From Synergistaceae bacterium (lineage in GTDB: Bacteria; Synergistota; Synergistia; Synergistales; Synergistaceae), in the NCBI GenBank assembly GCA_031273805.1, contig JAISRE010000103.1:1-47567 (forward strand): a stretch of 47,567 bases of DNA, given 5' to 3'. This document shows, piece by piece, positions 9,417 through 18,268 of this stretch. Position numbers and translations under genes: made by a program. The notes beneath the pieces were generated by a model. That model saw only the letters and a list, made by a program, of their open reading frames with translations. It searched no databases and was not told where the DNA came from. The number at the start of each line of letters is the position of its first letter. The stretch's first letter is position 1.

Positions 9417-10381
9417 TGATCAACAGGGGATCTTTGAGCTACGCGTACTTTGGCTCAGGGCTTTTTGCGGCCAGATGTCTTGAACTCCTAGGCGTTTGGA
9501 AAGCGCCCTCCTGGGTTGTCACCGCCCCTCCAAGGTCGTCGGGACGCGGTGGAAGGCTTACCTGTACGCCTGTGGGAGATATGATGAGGAGGGGAGTCTG
9601 CGGACAGACGCCTCTCATCGAAACAGGGGATGTTTCGTCGTGCGTCGAGATCATGGACATGAAAAAGGATATTTATGTCGACTTCATATTTGTGGTTGAC
9701 TTTGGACAAATTATAAGAGAACCAATCCTTGGCTGGGATGAGTCCATCGGATGTCTGAACATTCATCCGTCTATGCTTCCTCTTTACAGAGGCGCTGCGC
9801 CTGTACAGAGGGCTCTGATGGATGGAGCCGCCGAAACAGGGGTAACGGTATTCAAACTTGCCCGTGGAATGGATTCGGGGCCTGTTCTGTTGCAAAAACG
9901 CGTCGAAATCAAGGAGGACGATAACTATGCCTCCATGCTGGAGCGCGCTGCTTGGACTGGAGCCAGTATGTTCATCGAATATGCTGATAATCATCCCATA
10001 GGAGAGTGGACATTTACCCCGCAAGATGACGCGCGCGCGACGTATGCGCCTAAAATAAAGCCGGAGGAAGAGCGTATAGACTGGAATATGCCCGCCGGGA
10101 AAATATTCGACAAGATCCGCGCGCTCTCTCCGAAACCGGGAGCGTGGACGACCATACGAGGTAAACGTCTCAGAATATTGACCGCAAACCGCATGTCCTG
10201 TTGTTCGTGCTTAGGGGATATGTCCTGCGGGGAGTTGGATATGAGCGGCTTATATCCAAGAATTACAACAGGCGACGGAGTTCTCGAATTGAGGACCATT
10301 CAGATGGAGGGGAAAAAAATTCAAAGCGCCGTTGATTGGAAGAACGGGCTCAGAGCGAGGATGGGAGAGTGCTTTGCGTGA
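9416..10381 (+). CDS. fmt: Methionyl-tRNA formyltransferase
   Basis: Transfers a formyl group from 10-formyl-tetrahydrofolate to Met-tRNAfMet. The 321-residue length is typical. The catalytic residues are visible as Asn115 and His117 in LNIHPSMLPLYRGAAPVQ and Asp153 in ARGMDSGPVL, corresponding to the Asn/His/Asp triad of the E. coli enzyme. The C-terminal OB-like domain (about 205-321) is divergent and Cys-rich near CCSCLG. The usual N-terminal GTPxFA motif is replaced by FGSGLFAA, a modest deviation. The gene is coupled to def by a one-base overlap and to the Nudix gene downstream. Confidence 0.95.
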   Translation: MINRGSLSYAYFGSGLFAARCLELLGVWKAPSWVVTAPPRSSGRGGRLTCTPVGDMMRRGVCGQTPLIETGDVSSCVEIMDMKKDIYVDFIFVVDFGQIIREPILGWDESIGCLNIHPSMLPLYRGAAPVQRALMDGAAETGVTVFKLARGMDSGPVLLQKRVEIKEDDNYASMLERAAWTGASMFIEYADNHPIGEWTFTPQDDARATYAPKIKPEEERIDWNMPAGKIFDKIRALSPKPGAWTTIRGKRLRILTANRMSCCSCLGDMSCGELDMSGLYPRITTGDGVLELRTIQMEGKKIQSAVDWKNGLRARMGECFA

Positions 10382-10425
10382 TTGATGCCGATAATAGAAT
10401 TAGATCTCTTAACCAGTGGGAAGAG

Positions 10426-10962
10426 ATGACGGAAACACAGCTTGAGAGCCGTTTGCTTTATGAGGGGAAAATAGTGAATTTGAAAGTCGACAGCGTCAGG
10501 CTGCCTGATGGACGCAAAGCGTCGAGGGAGGTTGTCGAGCACAAGGAAGCAGTGGTTGTATTGGCGGAGAATGAACGGGGCGAGCTGCTGATGATAAACC
10601 AGTTCAGATATCCGGCGGGGGAAGTCGTTACTGAGCTGCCGGCAGGCATAGTAGAACCCGGTGAGGACTGTGAGGATGCGGCAGTGAGGGAGCTTCAGGA
10701 GGAGACGGGATGGAAACCGGGCAAGATTCGCAAGGTTTCGGAATTTTACACATCACCTGGTTTCTCCAGTGAGTTGCTGAAGCTTTACTATGCGACCGCC
10801 CTTTCTCCTAATAAACTGAAACCTGACGACGACGAGTTCATAATCTCTCGATTTCTTACCCCTAAGGACGTTCTCAGGCTTGCCGAGGATGGGGGGATAC
10901 GTGACGCAAAAACCCTGTACGGCGTCTATTGGTGGCTGTATCATAAATTCGTGAAAAAATAA
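10426..10962 (+). CDS. Nudix hydrolase, ADP-ribose pyrophosphatase type
   Basis: A 178-residue Nudix protein with a complete Nudix box (G-x5-E-x7-RE-U-xEE-x-G-U) beginning at GIVEPGEDCEDAAV around residue 70. The upstream segment (LPDGRKASREVVEHKEAVVV) is characteristic of the ADP-ribose pyrophosphatase (NudF-like) branch. The ATG at 10426 gives the usual N-terminal length; an earlier GTG at 10378 overlaps the fmt stop as GTGA and would add 16 residues, so the start is not certain. The likely role is cleavage of ADP-ribose or a related nucleoside diphosphate compound, fitting the nucleotide-salvage neighbours. Confidence 0.88.
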   Translation: MTETQLESRLLYEGKIVNLKVDSVRLPDGRKASREVVEHKEAVVVLAENERGELLMINQFRYPAGEVVTELPAGIVEPGEDCEDAAVRELQEETGWKPGKIRKVSEFYTSPGFSSELLKLYYATALSPNKLKPDDDEFIISRFLTPKDVLRLAEDGGIRDAKTLYGVYWWLYHKFVKK

Positions 10963-10981
10963 AAATCTCCGGAGGCGAGCA

Positions 10982-11938
10982 GTGATGGGGAGACGACTTG
11001 AGAGAACTCCGGATAACTTTGACAAACACGGAGAAATTGACGATGTGATAAACGGTTTTGTCGAGTATATGCGTTATGAGCGCAGCGCCAGCCCAAACAC
11101 GGTACAGGCTTACTCGACTGATCTTATCTCGTGGAAAAATTTTTGCGTATCTTGCGGAGCGCAGATCTACCCCGTAAGACTTGAAATCCTTGCGAGGTAT
11201 TTGCAAAGTCTGGAGCTTGCCGGCATGTCCGCTGGGACGAGGATGAGACGCGCCGCTACTCTCTCCGCTTTTACAAAATATCTGATATACGACGGAAAAA
11301 TAGAGTCCGCTGTAACTCTGCCATCTCTGCCCAAGCTTGGGAAGAGATTGCCGCAGGTAATGACGGAGGGGGAGATCGAACGTCTCATTGACAGCTGTGT
11401 CGGAGGAAATCAATGTATAGCTGTCCGGGACAAAACGATAATAGAGATGGCGTATGGCTGTGGACTTCGCGCCAGCGAGCTGGTCTCAATAAAAGTATCC
11501 GACATAGATGAGACCGGAGGCATAATATATGTAAAGGGAAAGGGCGGCAAGGAGAGGATTGTTCCGTACGTTGGTACTCTAAAGTCCTCCGTGCGAAGGT
11601 ATATTGCCGCAGCAAGGGAGGAACTGCGCACCGGAACAGATGAAGGAAAGGGAGACGGAGCTGATTTTCTGTTTCTGACAAAAAACGGCAGGCAGATGTC
11701 GCGCCAGGAGCTGTGGAGTATAATTCAAAGAAGGGGCAGGCGAGCTGCGATCGCAAAATCACGTCTGCATCCTCATGTTTTAAGACACTCTTTCGCGACG
11801 CATCTGCAAAGAAGAGGCATGGACCTGCGTACATTACAGGAGCTGCTGGGACACTCGTCCATAGCTACAACTGAAAAGTACGCTCATCTTGATACAGAGC
11901 TGAGGGATATCTATGACAGTTTTCACCCACGCGCATGA
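10982..11938 (+). CDS. Tyrosine recombinase, XerC/XerD type
   Basis: A 318-residue site-specific recombinase with an N-terminal SAM-like core-binding domain (about 20-110) and a C-terminal catalytic domain. The active-site residues are all present: Arg163 (YGCGLRASEL), Lys187 (GKGGKER), His265 and Arg268 (HPHVLRHSFATHL), His291 (LLGHSS) and Tyr300 (TTEKY). The likely role is resolution of chromosome dimers at dif by XerC/D. Location among housekeeping genes and lack of flanking repeats argue against a phage or transposon integrase. A GGAGG sequence precedes the GTG start; an ATG at 10985 is the alternative. Confidence 0.92.
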   Translation: MMGRRLERTPDNFDKHGEIDDVINGFVEYMRYERSASPNTVQAYSTDLISWKNFCVSCGAQIYPVRLEILARYLQSLELAGMSAGTRMRRAATLSAFTKYLIYDGKIESAVTLPSLPKLGKRLPQVMTEGEIERLIDSCVGGNQCIAVRDKTIIEMAYGCGLRASELVSIKVSDIDETGGIIYVKGKGGKERIVPYVGTLKSSVRRYIAAAREELRTGTDEGKGDGADFLFLTKNGRQMSRQELWSIIQRRGRRAAIAKSRLHPHVLRHSFATHLQRRGMDLRTLQELLGHSSIATTEKYAHLDTELRDIYDSFHPRA

Positions 11939-11981
11939 ATTCATAAAAACCATCAGAGAGGTCACCGAAGAGGGGATAGGT

Positions 11982-12815
11982 ATGATCAATACCGAGAAGA
12001 CCACAGAGGCAATGGCCGCTATCAACAGAAAGACCTCGCATCGTCCGATCGCCGGGATAATCTTGGGCAGCGGACTCGGCAGTGTCGCCGAGGCGATCGA
12101 GGATGCCGTAGCGATACCTTACGAGGAGATTCCATACTGGCCCCGCACGACCGCGACAGGTCATGCCGGGCGCTTGGTGATGGGGTCTTTGGAGGGAATA
12201 TCTGTGGTGGCGATGCAGGGCCGCGTACATTATTACGAGGGTTACTCCATGGACGAGGTGACATTTCCCGTCAGGATATTCGGAGAACTGGGGGTCAGGA
12301 CACTCATTGCCACAAATGCCTCCGGCGGGATAAACCTTGGATATAAGCCGGGTGATCTAGTGGCGATATACGATCACATCAACTTCATGGGGATCAATCC
12401 GCTGATAGGAGCGAACAACGAGCATTGGGGGCCCAGATTTCCCGACATGACCTATGCCTACGACCGAGACTATATTACACTGCTCGAGAACGCCGCGAAA
12501 GAGGAGAGAATACAGCTGCGCAAAGGAGTGTACATCGCCTTTACCGGTCCATCCTACGAGACTCCGGCGGAGATAAGGATGTCGAGGGTGCTTGGCGCCG
12601 ATCTCGTCGGTATGTCGACGGTGCCTGAAGTTATAGCCGCAAACCACATGGGTATGAGGGTGGCGGGAATCTCCTGTGTTTCAAATTACGCGGCCGGTGT
12701 TACGTCCGAAAAACTTCATCATCAGGAGGTATTGGATGGAATGGCGCGCGCCGCAAACTCGATGGTGAGGCTGATTAGAGCGTTCTTGCGCGGTTTAGCC
12801 GCTCGCGATGTTTAA
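11982..12815 (+). CDS. punA: Purine nucleoside phosphorylase (trimeric class)
   Basis: Phosphorolysis of inosine and guanosine (and deoxy forms) to base plus (deoxy)ribose-1-phosphate. The 277-residue length fits the trimeric PNP family. Motifs: GSGLGS (29-34, phosphate loop), GHAGRLV (60-66), MQGRVHYYEGY (78-88), NASGGIN (112-118), GPSYETPAEIRM with Glu193, and CVSNYAAG with Asn235, the Glu/Asn pair typical of 6-oxopurine specificity. The ATG at 11982 has a GAGGGG Shine-Dalgarno sequence; an upstream in-frame ATG at 11913 would overlap the Xer gene by 26 bases and adds no family sequence. The 3' end overlaps the pyrimidine phosphorylase gene by eight bases. Confidence 0.95.
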   Translation: MINTEKTTEAMAAINRKTSHRPIAGIILGSGLGSVAEAIEDAVAIPYEEIPYWPRTTATGHAGRLVMGSLEGISVVAMQGRVHYYEGYSMDEVTFPVRIFGELGVRTLIATNASGGINLGYKPGDLVAIYDHINFMGINPLIGANNEHWGPRFPDMTYAYDRDYITLLENAAKEERIQLRKGVYIAFTGPSYETPAEIRMSRVLGADLVGMSTVPEVIAANHMGMRVAGISCVSNYAAGVTSEKLHHQEVLDGMARAANSMVRLIRAFLRGLAARDV

Positions 12816-14124
12816 CATACTCGATTTCATAGAACTTAAACGAGACGGCCACAGACATTCCAGTGAGGATCTTCACTATTTCGTGAAATCTGTGCTGAGC
12901 GGCCAGATACCGGACTATCAGATATCCGCGTGGTTGATGGCCGCTTTTATTCGTGGAATGGACGATGAGGAGCTGAGAGACTTCACGTCCGCTCTCGCTT
13001 TCTCCGGGGACGTGTTCAGACTGTCGGCAGGAAAGAGAGCGGTAGATAAACACAGTACCGGAGGGGTGGGGGATAAGACCACCCTCATTGCCGCTCCTCT
13101 TGCTGCGTCATGCGGCTTGCCGGTGGCAAAGCTCAGCGGTTGCGCTCTGGGCTTCACAGGTGGTACTGTAGATAAGCTGAAGTCCATACCCGGAATGAAT
13201 ATGCATCTGGATACCGATCAGTTCATAAGGCAGATCGATGAAATAGGCATAGCTATAAGCGGACACTCCCTTCATCTGGCGCCTGCAGAGGGGAAATTTT
13301 ACGCGCTGCGGGATGTCACCGGTACAGTTCCGTCGCTGCCGCTGATAGCGAGCAGCATAGTGTCCAAAAAAATCGCGGGTGGAGCCGACGCGTTTGTCTT
13401 CGACGTAAAATGCGGCAACGGGGCTTTTATGAAGACCGAAGGACAAGCCAGAGCCCTTTGTGCAGCCCTTATTTCACTCTCAGCGGCAATGGCTAAGAGG
13501 AGCATGTGCGTGATATCCGACATGGAGCAGCCGCTGGGACGATGGGTTGGCAATTCCGTAGAGGTCCTTGAAGCATTGCAAGTCCTATCCGGCGCCGGAC
13601 CGAGCGACACGAGGGAGCTGTCGGCGACTATAGCGGCTGAGATGCTTATGGCAGGGGGCATAACGGATAACATCGATTCCGCTTCCATGATTGTTGCGGG
13701 AAAACTTGACGATAAGAGCGCGTTGCGGAAGTTTGCCGAGATGATCTCATGCCAGGGCGGCGACCCATCAGTGTGCGGAGATCCCGAGTCCATTCTGCCG
13801 CGCGCGGCTCATGAAAAAATAGTCACCGCGCCGCGTGAGGGGGTTATCGGTCGTATGGATGCCCTGACGATAGGTATTGCGGCGCGAGCCCTTGGCGGAG
13901 GACGCACGCGCGGAGACGATAAGATCGATCAGTCCGTCGGCATTGGCGTGTTGAAAAAAATTGGGGACGCGGTCTCGAATGGAGAACCCATTTTTGAGAT
14001 TCGATATAATCGGGATGAACAGTTGAACTCCGCGCTTCCTCACTTGATATCAGCTTTTTCTGTAGCGGAATTTGCGGAGAAAAGACCTTTGATTTTGGAT
14101 AGGGTGACGTCTTACGACCGATAG
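12808..14124 (+). CDS. Pyrimidine-nucleoside / thymidine phosphorylase
   Basis: A 438-residue member of the nucleoside phosphorylase II family, degrading thymidine, deoxyuridine and possibly uridine. The phosphate-binding signature KHSTGGVGDK (81-90) is intact, as are the pyrimidine-binding residues Arg168 (ALRDVTG), Ser183 and Lys187 (ASSIVSKK). The overall order of alpha domain, glycine-rich linker and C-terminal domain matches deoA/pdp. Sequence alone does not decide between thymidine-specific and broad pyrimidine specificity. Its coupling to punA suggests one nucleoside-salvage unit feeding pentose-1-phosphates into metabolism. Confidence 0.95.
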   Translation: MFNILDFIELKRDGHRHSSEDLHYFVKSVLSGQIPDYQISAWLMAAFIRGMDDEELRDFTSALAFSGDVFRLSAGKRAVDKHSTGGVGDKTTLIAAPLAASCGLPVAKLSGCALGFTGGTVDKLKSIPGMNMHLDTDQFIRQIDEIGIAISGHSLHLAPAEGKFYALRDVTGTVPSLPLIASSIVSKKIAGGADAFVFDVKCGNGAFMKTEGQARALCAALISLSAAMAKRSMCVISDMEQPLGRWVGNSVEVLEALQVLSGAGPSDTRELSATIAAEMLMAGGITDNIDSASMIVAGKLDDKSALRKFAEMISCQGGDPSVCGDPESILPRAAHEKIVTAPREGVIGRMDALTIGIAARALGGGRTRGDDKIDQSVGIGVLKKIGDAVSNGEPIFEIRYNRDEQLNSALPHLISAFSVAEFAEKRPLILDRVTSYDR

Positions 14125-14152
14125 GAGCATTGGCGCTCGAATTGCCTCGTTT

Positions 14153-14632
14153 ATGCCTGTAATACTGCAGGAGGCGCGTAAACTTGCCTGGGGTGACGGA
14201 TTTATTGCCGATGATCTAGTCCAGGAGGGAGTCATGGCCGTCCTCCGCGCGCTAGATTCTTATGATCCGGCAAGAGGCAGTGAAAATGGATATATACGCA
14301 CATGTGCGAGGAATGGGATGATCTCTTATTTGAGGCGCAACAGACACGAGTGCTCGATGGATGAGGATGTTCTGGAGGCCAGAGTTCGTGATTCCACCTC
14401 AGAACAGGAAACCAATGCCGACGAACAGCAGGAAGTCATAGAGATAAGAGAAGCTCTTGCCTCCCTGCTTCAGAACCTCAGCCCATTCGAGGAAGAGGTT
14501 CTTGACGCGTATCTCAGGGGGGGTGGAGTATCCGGCGCGGTTATGATAATGAGGTGTGACAGGAAGAAGGTCGACAACGCGCTCCAGAGAATTCGAAACA
14601 AGGCCAGAGCTCTGCGGGGGGACATGTTGTGA
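14153..14632 (+). CDS. Short sigma-70-family protein
   Basis: A 159-residue sigma-like protein. Region 2 is recognisable (DDLVQEGVMAVLRALDSYDP, about 23-42, then YIRTCARNGMISYLRRNR). The C-terminal part (LSPFEEEVLDAYL onward) looks like a degenerate region 4 with a helix-turn-helix, ending in RIRNKARALR. It resembles SigH-type factors but is shorter. The start is uncertain: the first ATG (14153) has no Shine-Dalgarno sequence, while the frame is open back to 14108 and an AGGAG lies at 14123-14127, which would serve an ATT codon at 14129 or 14141. It overlaps the next gene as GTGA. The target promoters are unknown. Confidence 0.75.
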   Translation: MPVILQEARKLAWGDGFIADDLVQEGVMAVLRALDSYDPARGSENGYIRTCARNGMISYLRRNRHECSMDEDVLEARVRDSTSEQETNADEQQEVIEIREALASLLQNLSPFEEEVLDAYLRGGGVSGAVMIMRCDRKKVDNALQRIRNKARALRGDML

Positions 14633-15489
14633 AAAAGGTGATTCGCTGTCTTTTAATCGCTATTCTTACGATGTGCTTGCGCGGAGTTTCCGATGCCAGT
14701 TTACTGGAACCTGATGGTTATCGGAGGGTAAAAATAGCTGAGTGCATGAATTCCCCTCCTGCGCAGTTCCTGTTGATGGTGTTCGCAAACTCGTTCAAAG
14801 AACTTGCGCCGGTTTCACCTGCGTGGCAGACTCTGCCGTCGGAGTCGCTCGAGGATCGGAAGGCGCTATTCGACGGGTTGGTGATCGGCGCGTATGATAT
14901 GATATTTACAGGCGACGTGGAATACACCAAAAAACTCGATGAGATGGGCATGTTGCGTGGAGTATATCCTGTATTCAGAGAACGCCTGATTTTAGTGGGT
15001 CCTGATGATTTTGCGCCGTCTCCGATGGGACTTGGCGCAGGCGATATAATGAAAAAAATTTTCACAGATCAACGGCTCTTTTTTTCTCCTATAAAAAATA
15101 AATGGATAGTTGAGTCGGAAAGCGCAATGTGGTCAGGACTTGGAGTGAAGAATCCCGCTGACAACAGGCAGTATGTGGAGACTGGCAGGGATGACGTGGA
15201 CGCTCTCTACCTGGTGGGCGACGAGGGGGGATTTATGCTTGTTGGGGAGGCGTCTTTTGCGCAATACGTTGATTCCGCGCGCACGAGCGCGCCAATTGTG
15301 AAACTGGCTGACACAGAGTACTACCGTACCAGTTATGTATGTCTCATATCGACGTTTGGTTTTAGGAAAGAGAGGACTGCCGCAGCTGACAAGTATGTGG
15401 CTTGGCTGAAGAGCGATGATGGACGTAAAGTGATAGAGGATTTCAATATTGGCGGAATCACCCCGTTCGTTTCCCCTGACTCCAAGTGA
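14629..15489 (+). CDS. TupA-like periplasmic substrate-binding protein (orphan)
   Basis: A 286-residue exported protein: a basic N-terminus and a hydrophobic segment (about 5-19) ending near SDAS give a Sec signal peptide. The mature part resembles PBP-like proteins of the tungstate/anion-binding (TupA/PstS) type, with segments such as AYDMIFTGD, RLILVGPDDFAPSP, an Ala/Gly/Glu-rich middle and a C-terminal KYVAWLKSDDGRKVIEDF that matches the usual last helix. No permease or ATPase gene lies beside it, so its transporter partner is elsewhere or absent. It overlaps the sigma-like gene by four bases, implying coupled expression. The ligand cannot be assigned from sequence. Confidence 0.7.
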   Translation: MKKVIRCLLIAILTMCLRGVSDASLLEPDGYRRVKIAECMNSPPAQFLLMVFANSFKELAPVSPAWQTLPSESLEDRKALFDGLVIGAYDMIFTGDVEYTKKLDEMGMLRGVYPVFRERLILVGPDDFAPSPMGLGAGDIMKKIFTDQRLFFSPIKNKWIVESESAMWSGLGVKNPADNRQYVETGRDDVDALYLVGDEGGFMLVGEASFAQYVDSARTSAPIVKLADTEYYRTSYVCLISTFGFRKERTAAADKYVAWLKSDDGRKVIEDFNIGGITPFVSPDSK

Positions 15490-15502
15490 CTGTAAACTAT
15501 AG

Positions 15503-15532
15503 TTGCACACTGTCAACGCAAAATCATATAAA
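15503..15532 (+). promoter_or_regulatory. Candidate promoter
   Basis: TTGCAC (15503-15508), an 18-base spacer and TATAAA (15527-15532) in the 126-base gap before the exported coiled-coil gene. Confidence 0.55.
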
Positions 15533-15615
15533 TTTTTCTCGCTCAACTTATGACTCTTGTGATACACTTCTCAAGTCTATTGGAACCGGTCAAATATCTT
15601 TGGAGGTTGTTGAAA

Positions 15616-16380
15616 ATGAAAAAAAATAAAATGTTGGTAATAGTGTTTCTGTTTACTCTTCTGCTGTCGCATTTATTTACCGTCTCCGTTGAGTCCGCGT
15701 CCAGGTACGACGCGGTGCTTGCCAGATGGACCAAAAAAGAGGAGTATAAAGATGATATGGGCGGTCGTTTCAACGTGAATGTGACGCTCTATACAGCGGA
15801 GTATATAGAGTCCCTCATGCAGAGCGAGGCGGAAAAAAATCTCTGGACTGCAAGCGAACTGGAGGACTACAAATATAATTTTCTGAGGGGCCTCAACATG
15901 GACGACAACATTGCTATTCATGTTGAATTCGAAGAATTGGGCGCAACTGCCCATATGGCTCCGTTTAACGAGATGGCGTATCTTTGGATAGGTAGTAACA
16001 AATATGCGCCGGTAGACTACGACCAGCGTTTTAATTTGCCTCTTATGGGCAAAAGAGACGGGATGCTCTACTTTCCGCGATATAACGAAAAAACAGGAGA
16101 GCCACTGCTCAAGCGCGACACTACTCTCAGATTGGTATTTAACGGCGCGATCAGTCCGGTTTTGGGAAACAGGGAGATTCGTTTTACATGGGACGTGAAG
16201 GCGGAAAACGCGGAAGGCGCTATGTCAGGAACTGCGGCAGACAGGCTCGAAGTTGACAGACTTCTCAGAAGAATGGAAAAGCTAGCCGCCGAGAAGGCCG
16301 ATCTCCAGTCCCAGCTCGATGCCAAAAATAAGGAAATAGACAGCATTGCAGCCAGAATAGAGGAACTTCAGAAGAAGTGA
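15616..16380 (+). CDS. Exported protein with C-terminal coiled coil, unknown family
   Basis: A 254-residue protein with a clear Sec signal (KKNKM then hydrophobic residues to about 22, cleavage near VESAS). The central domain (about 30-190) is unassigned. The last ~45 residues form a heptad-like coiled coil (RRMEKLAAEKADLQSQLDAK...). The central domain is collinear with the N-terminal domain of the protein encoded at 24554-25681: both have a Tyr-x-x-Glu element, SEAEK, a Tyr-x3-Phe segment, an Ala-Pro pair, a second Ala-Pro and a Phe-Pro motif in the same order. They are probably paralogues. The ATG at 15616 has a GGAGG upstream; an in-frame start at 15550 lacks one. Confidence 0.8.
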   Translation: MKKNKMLVIVFLFTLLLSHLFTVSVESASRYDAVLARWTKKEEYKDDMGGRFNVNVTLYTAEYIESLMQSEAEKNLWTASELEDYKYNFLRGLNMDDNIAIHVEFEELGATAHMAPFNEMAYLWIGSNKYAPVDYDQRFNLPLMGKRDGMLYFPRYNEKTGEPLLKRDTTLRLVFNGAISPVLGNREIRFTWDVKAENAEGAMSGTAADRLEVDRLLRRMEKLAAEKADLQSQLDAKNKEIDSIAARIEELQKK

Positions 16381-16393
16381 GGAGGGTTTAATA

Positions 16394-17353
16394 TTGAAAC
16401 GTATAGGCGTACTCACAAGCGGCGGAGATGCTCCCGGGATGAACGCCGCTATCAGGGCGGTTACACGCACAGCCATATATAATGGTTTTGAGGTGATAGG
16501 TTTTCGCAGAGGGTATGAAGGTTTGCTCGAAGGAGATGTTATCCCCCTGTCCGTGAGTTCTGTGGGCGGCATAATACACCGCGGCGGAACCATATTGAGG
16601 ACTGCCAGATGCGAGCGTTTCACTAAACCGGAAGGAGTCCGCGAGGGTCTGCAGCGCCTCAGGGAGTACGATATAGACGCTCTTGTGGTGATAGGCGGCG
16701 ACGGCTCTTTCCGCGGCGCTCATGAACTGCATAAACTGGGATACCCTGTGGTCGGCATTCCAGGCACTATAGATAACGATATGGCCGGCACCGACTGCAC
16801 CATAGGCTTCGACACGGCATGCAATACGGCTCTTCAATGTATAGAGAAGCTGCGGGATACCGCCTCCAGCCACGAAAGGCTCTTCCTTGTCGAGGTGATG
16901 GGGCGTAACGCGGGTTTTCTCGCCATAGAAGCGGCAGTTGCGGCCGGAGCGGAATTCGTTCTGATTCCGGAGAGAAAATTTGATATAGATCTACTCTGCA
17001 AGAAACTCCACTACGCGAAGGAGCGGGGAAAAAGCCACTCTCTTATAATAGTGGCGGAGGGCGTCATGTCGGTTTCCGAGTTGTCGGCACAGCTTAAGGA
17101 CACGGGCGGCTATGACGCAAGGATTATAGTTCTGGGGCACATACAGCGGGGAGGCAGTCCGTCCTCCTTTGACGCGGTGCTTGCGTCTCGCTTGGGAGGC
17201 GGAGCCATAGAGGCCATAATACGCGGGGAGTTTGGCGTTATGGTGGGCCGCACAGCCGGAAAAATCACGACATGCCCGTTACAAATAGCGTGGGAGCAGA
17301 CTAAGGGTCTCGATGAAGATATGCTCTCGCTCGTTGACATTCTGGGCATATAA
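16394..17353 (+). CDS. pfkA: ATP-dependent 6-phosphofructokinase
   Basis: Phosphorylates fructose-6-phosphate in glycolysis. The 319-residue protein aligns by eye with E. coli PfkA almost without gaps: GGD at 10-12, GGDGS at 101-105 (glycine after GGD indicates ATP rather than pyrophosphate as donor), catalytic Asp127 within PGTIDND, and MGRNAGFLA around 170. The start is TTG with a strong GGAGGG sequence eight to ten bases upstream. The stop overlaps the DUF4392 gene by one base. Confidence 0.97.
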   Translation: MKRIGVLTSGGDAPGMNAAIRAVTRTAIYNGFEVIGFRRGYEGLLEGDVIPLSVSSVGGIIHRGGTILRTARCERFTKPEGVREGLQRLREYDIDALVVIGGDGSFRGAHELHKLGYPVVGIPGTIDNDMAGTDCTIGFDTACNTALQCIEKLRDTASSHERLFLVEVMGRNAGFLAIEAAVAAGAEFVLIPERKFDIDLLCKKLHYAKERGKSHSLIIVAEGVMSVSELSAQLKDTGGYDARIIVLGHIQRGGSPSSFDAVLASRLGGGAIEAIIRGEFGVMVGRTAGKITTCPLQIAWEQTKGLDEDMLSLVDILGI

Positions 17354-18222
17354 TGTCTTTTGCGGCTGGAGTGAATAATGGCAAAATACCTCCCGTCGCT
17401 TTGCGTAAGCTTACGGAAATAGTAGCGTCCGGAATCACCTCCCGAGGGCCGTCATGTTTATGTTCGGACGACGTGTGGCAGAGGTCGGTTGACCTCATTG
17501 AAAAATGCAAAAAAATCGTTATAATATCCGGATTCTACATACCGTCTGTCATGGCTCCCGAAACCGATGGGGTCGCTGGCAGCTGCGTTCTGGGGCGGGC
17601 TCTTCGTGAAATAGGGCTAGACGTTGAGATTTGGACTGATTCCCTCTGCGTCGACGTGTTTAAGGCGTGCGCATCCGCAGTGAATTTCCCATGTGACCGT
17701 CTGCTCGATGTGTCCGGTGGAACCGGGGCGGCTCGCAGCGCGGACCTGTTCATATATATCGAGCGCGTGGGACGCGCGGAGGACGGGGCTTACTATAATA
17801 TGAGGAGCGTGGATATTTCACGCTGGACTGAGCCGCTCGATGAGTACGCTCTACTCTCTTCTCCGGTAATAGGAATAGGCGATGGCGGCAACGAGGTTGG
17901 AATGGGAAGCTTAAACGCGGCATTATCAGAGCTCATGCCGGACTATTCGAGGCGCCTATGCATATTGACCTCTGACATCTGTATTCCTGTCGACGTCTCG
18001 AACTGGGGAGCGTATGCCCTTACAGCCGCGATATCGTTGTCGAGGGGCGAGTGGCTGGGGCAGAGCGAGGCCGAGGAGACCGGAATGATGGATGCCCTGC
18101 TGGAGTGCGGCGCAGTGGATGGAGTTACCGGAAGAAGAGAAAGGTCTGTCGACGGGCTGAGTGCGGATGTTCATTTGAATATCCGTTCCAAGCTGGAGGC
18201 TCTGGTTAATTTGGTGGATTGA
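17353..18222 (+). CDS. DUF4392 protein (D-glutamate cyclase-like)
   Basis: A 289-residue soluble protein. The family signature ERVGRAEDGAYYNMRSVDIS (137-156) followed by GIGDGGNEVGMG (174-185) identifies DUF4392, the family of the catalytic C-terminal domain of mammalian D-glutamate cyclase. The reaction here may be conversion of D-glutamate to 5-oxo-proline, but bacterial members are poorly characterised, so only the family is secure. Two Cys residues in SCLCSDD (35-37) precede the core. It is translationally coupled to pfkA, an unexpected partner. Confidence 0.8.
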   Translation: MSFAAGVNNGKIPPVALRKLTEIVASGITSRGPSCLCSDDVWQRSVDLIEKCKKIVIISGFYIPSVMAPETDGVAGSCVLGRALREIGLDVEIWTDSLCVDVFKACASAVNFPCDRLLDVSGGTGAARSADLFIYIERVGRAEDGAYYNMRSVDISRWTEPLDEYALLSSPVIGIGDGGNEVGMGSLNAALSELMPDYSRRLCILTSDICIPVDVSNWGAYALTAAISLSRGEWLGQSEAEETGMMDALLECGAVDGVTGRRERSVDGLSADVHLNIRSKLEALVNLVD

Positions 18223-18268
18223 TGATAAAGTATTTTTTCTATATGCCTCAGATGGAGGGTGGTTTATA

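Noticed and set aside
10982-11938. Xer-type recombinase as a phage or integron integrase
   Set aside because: Length, active-site spacing and housekeeping neighbours fit XerC/D; no attachment-site repeats or cassette genes are nearby.
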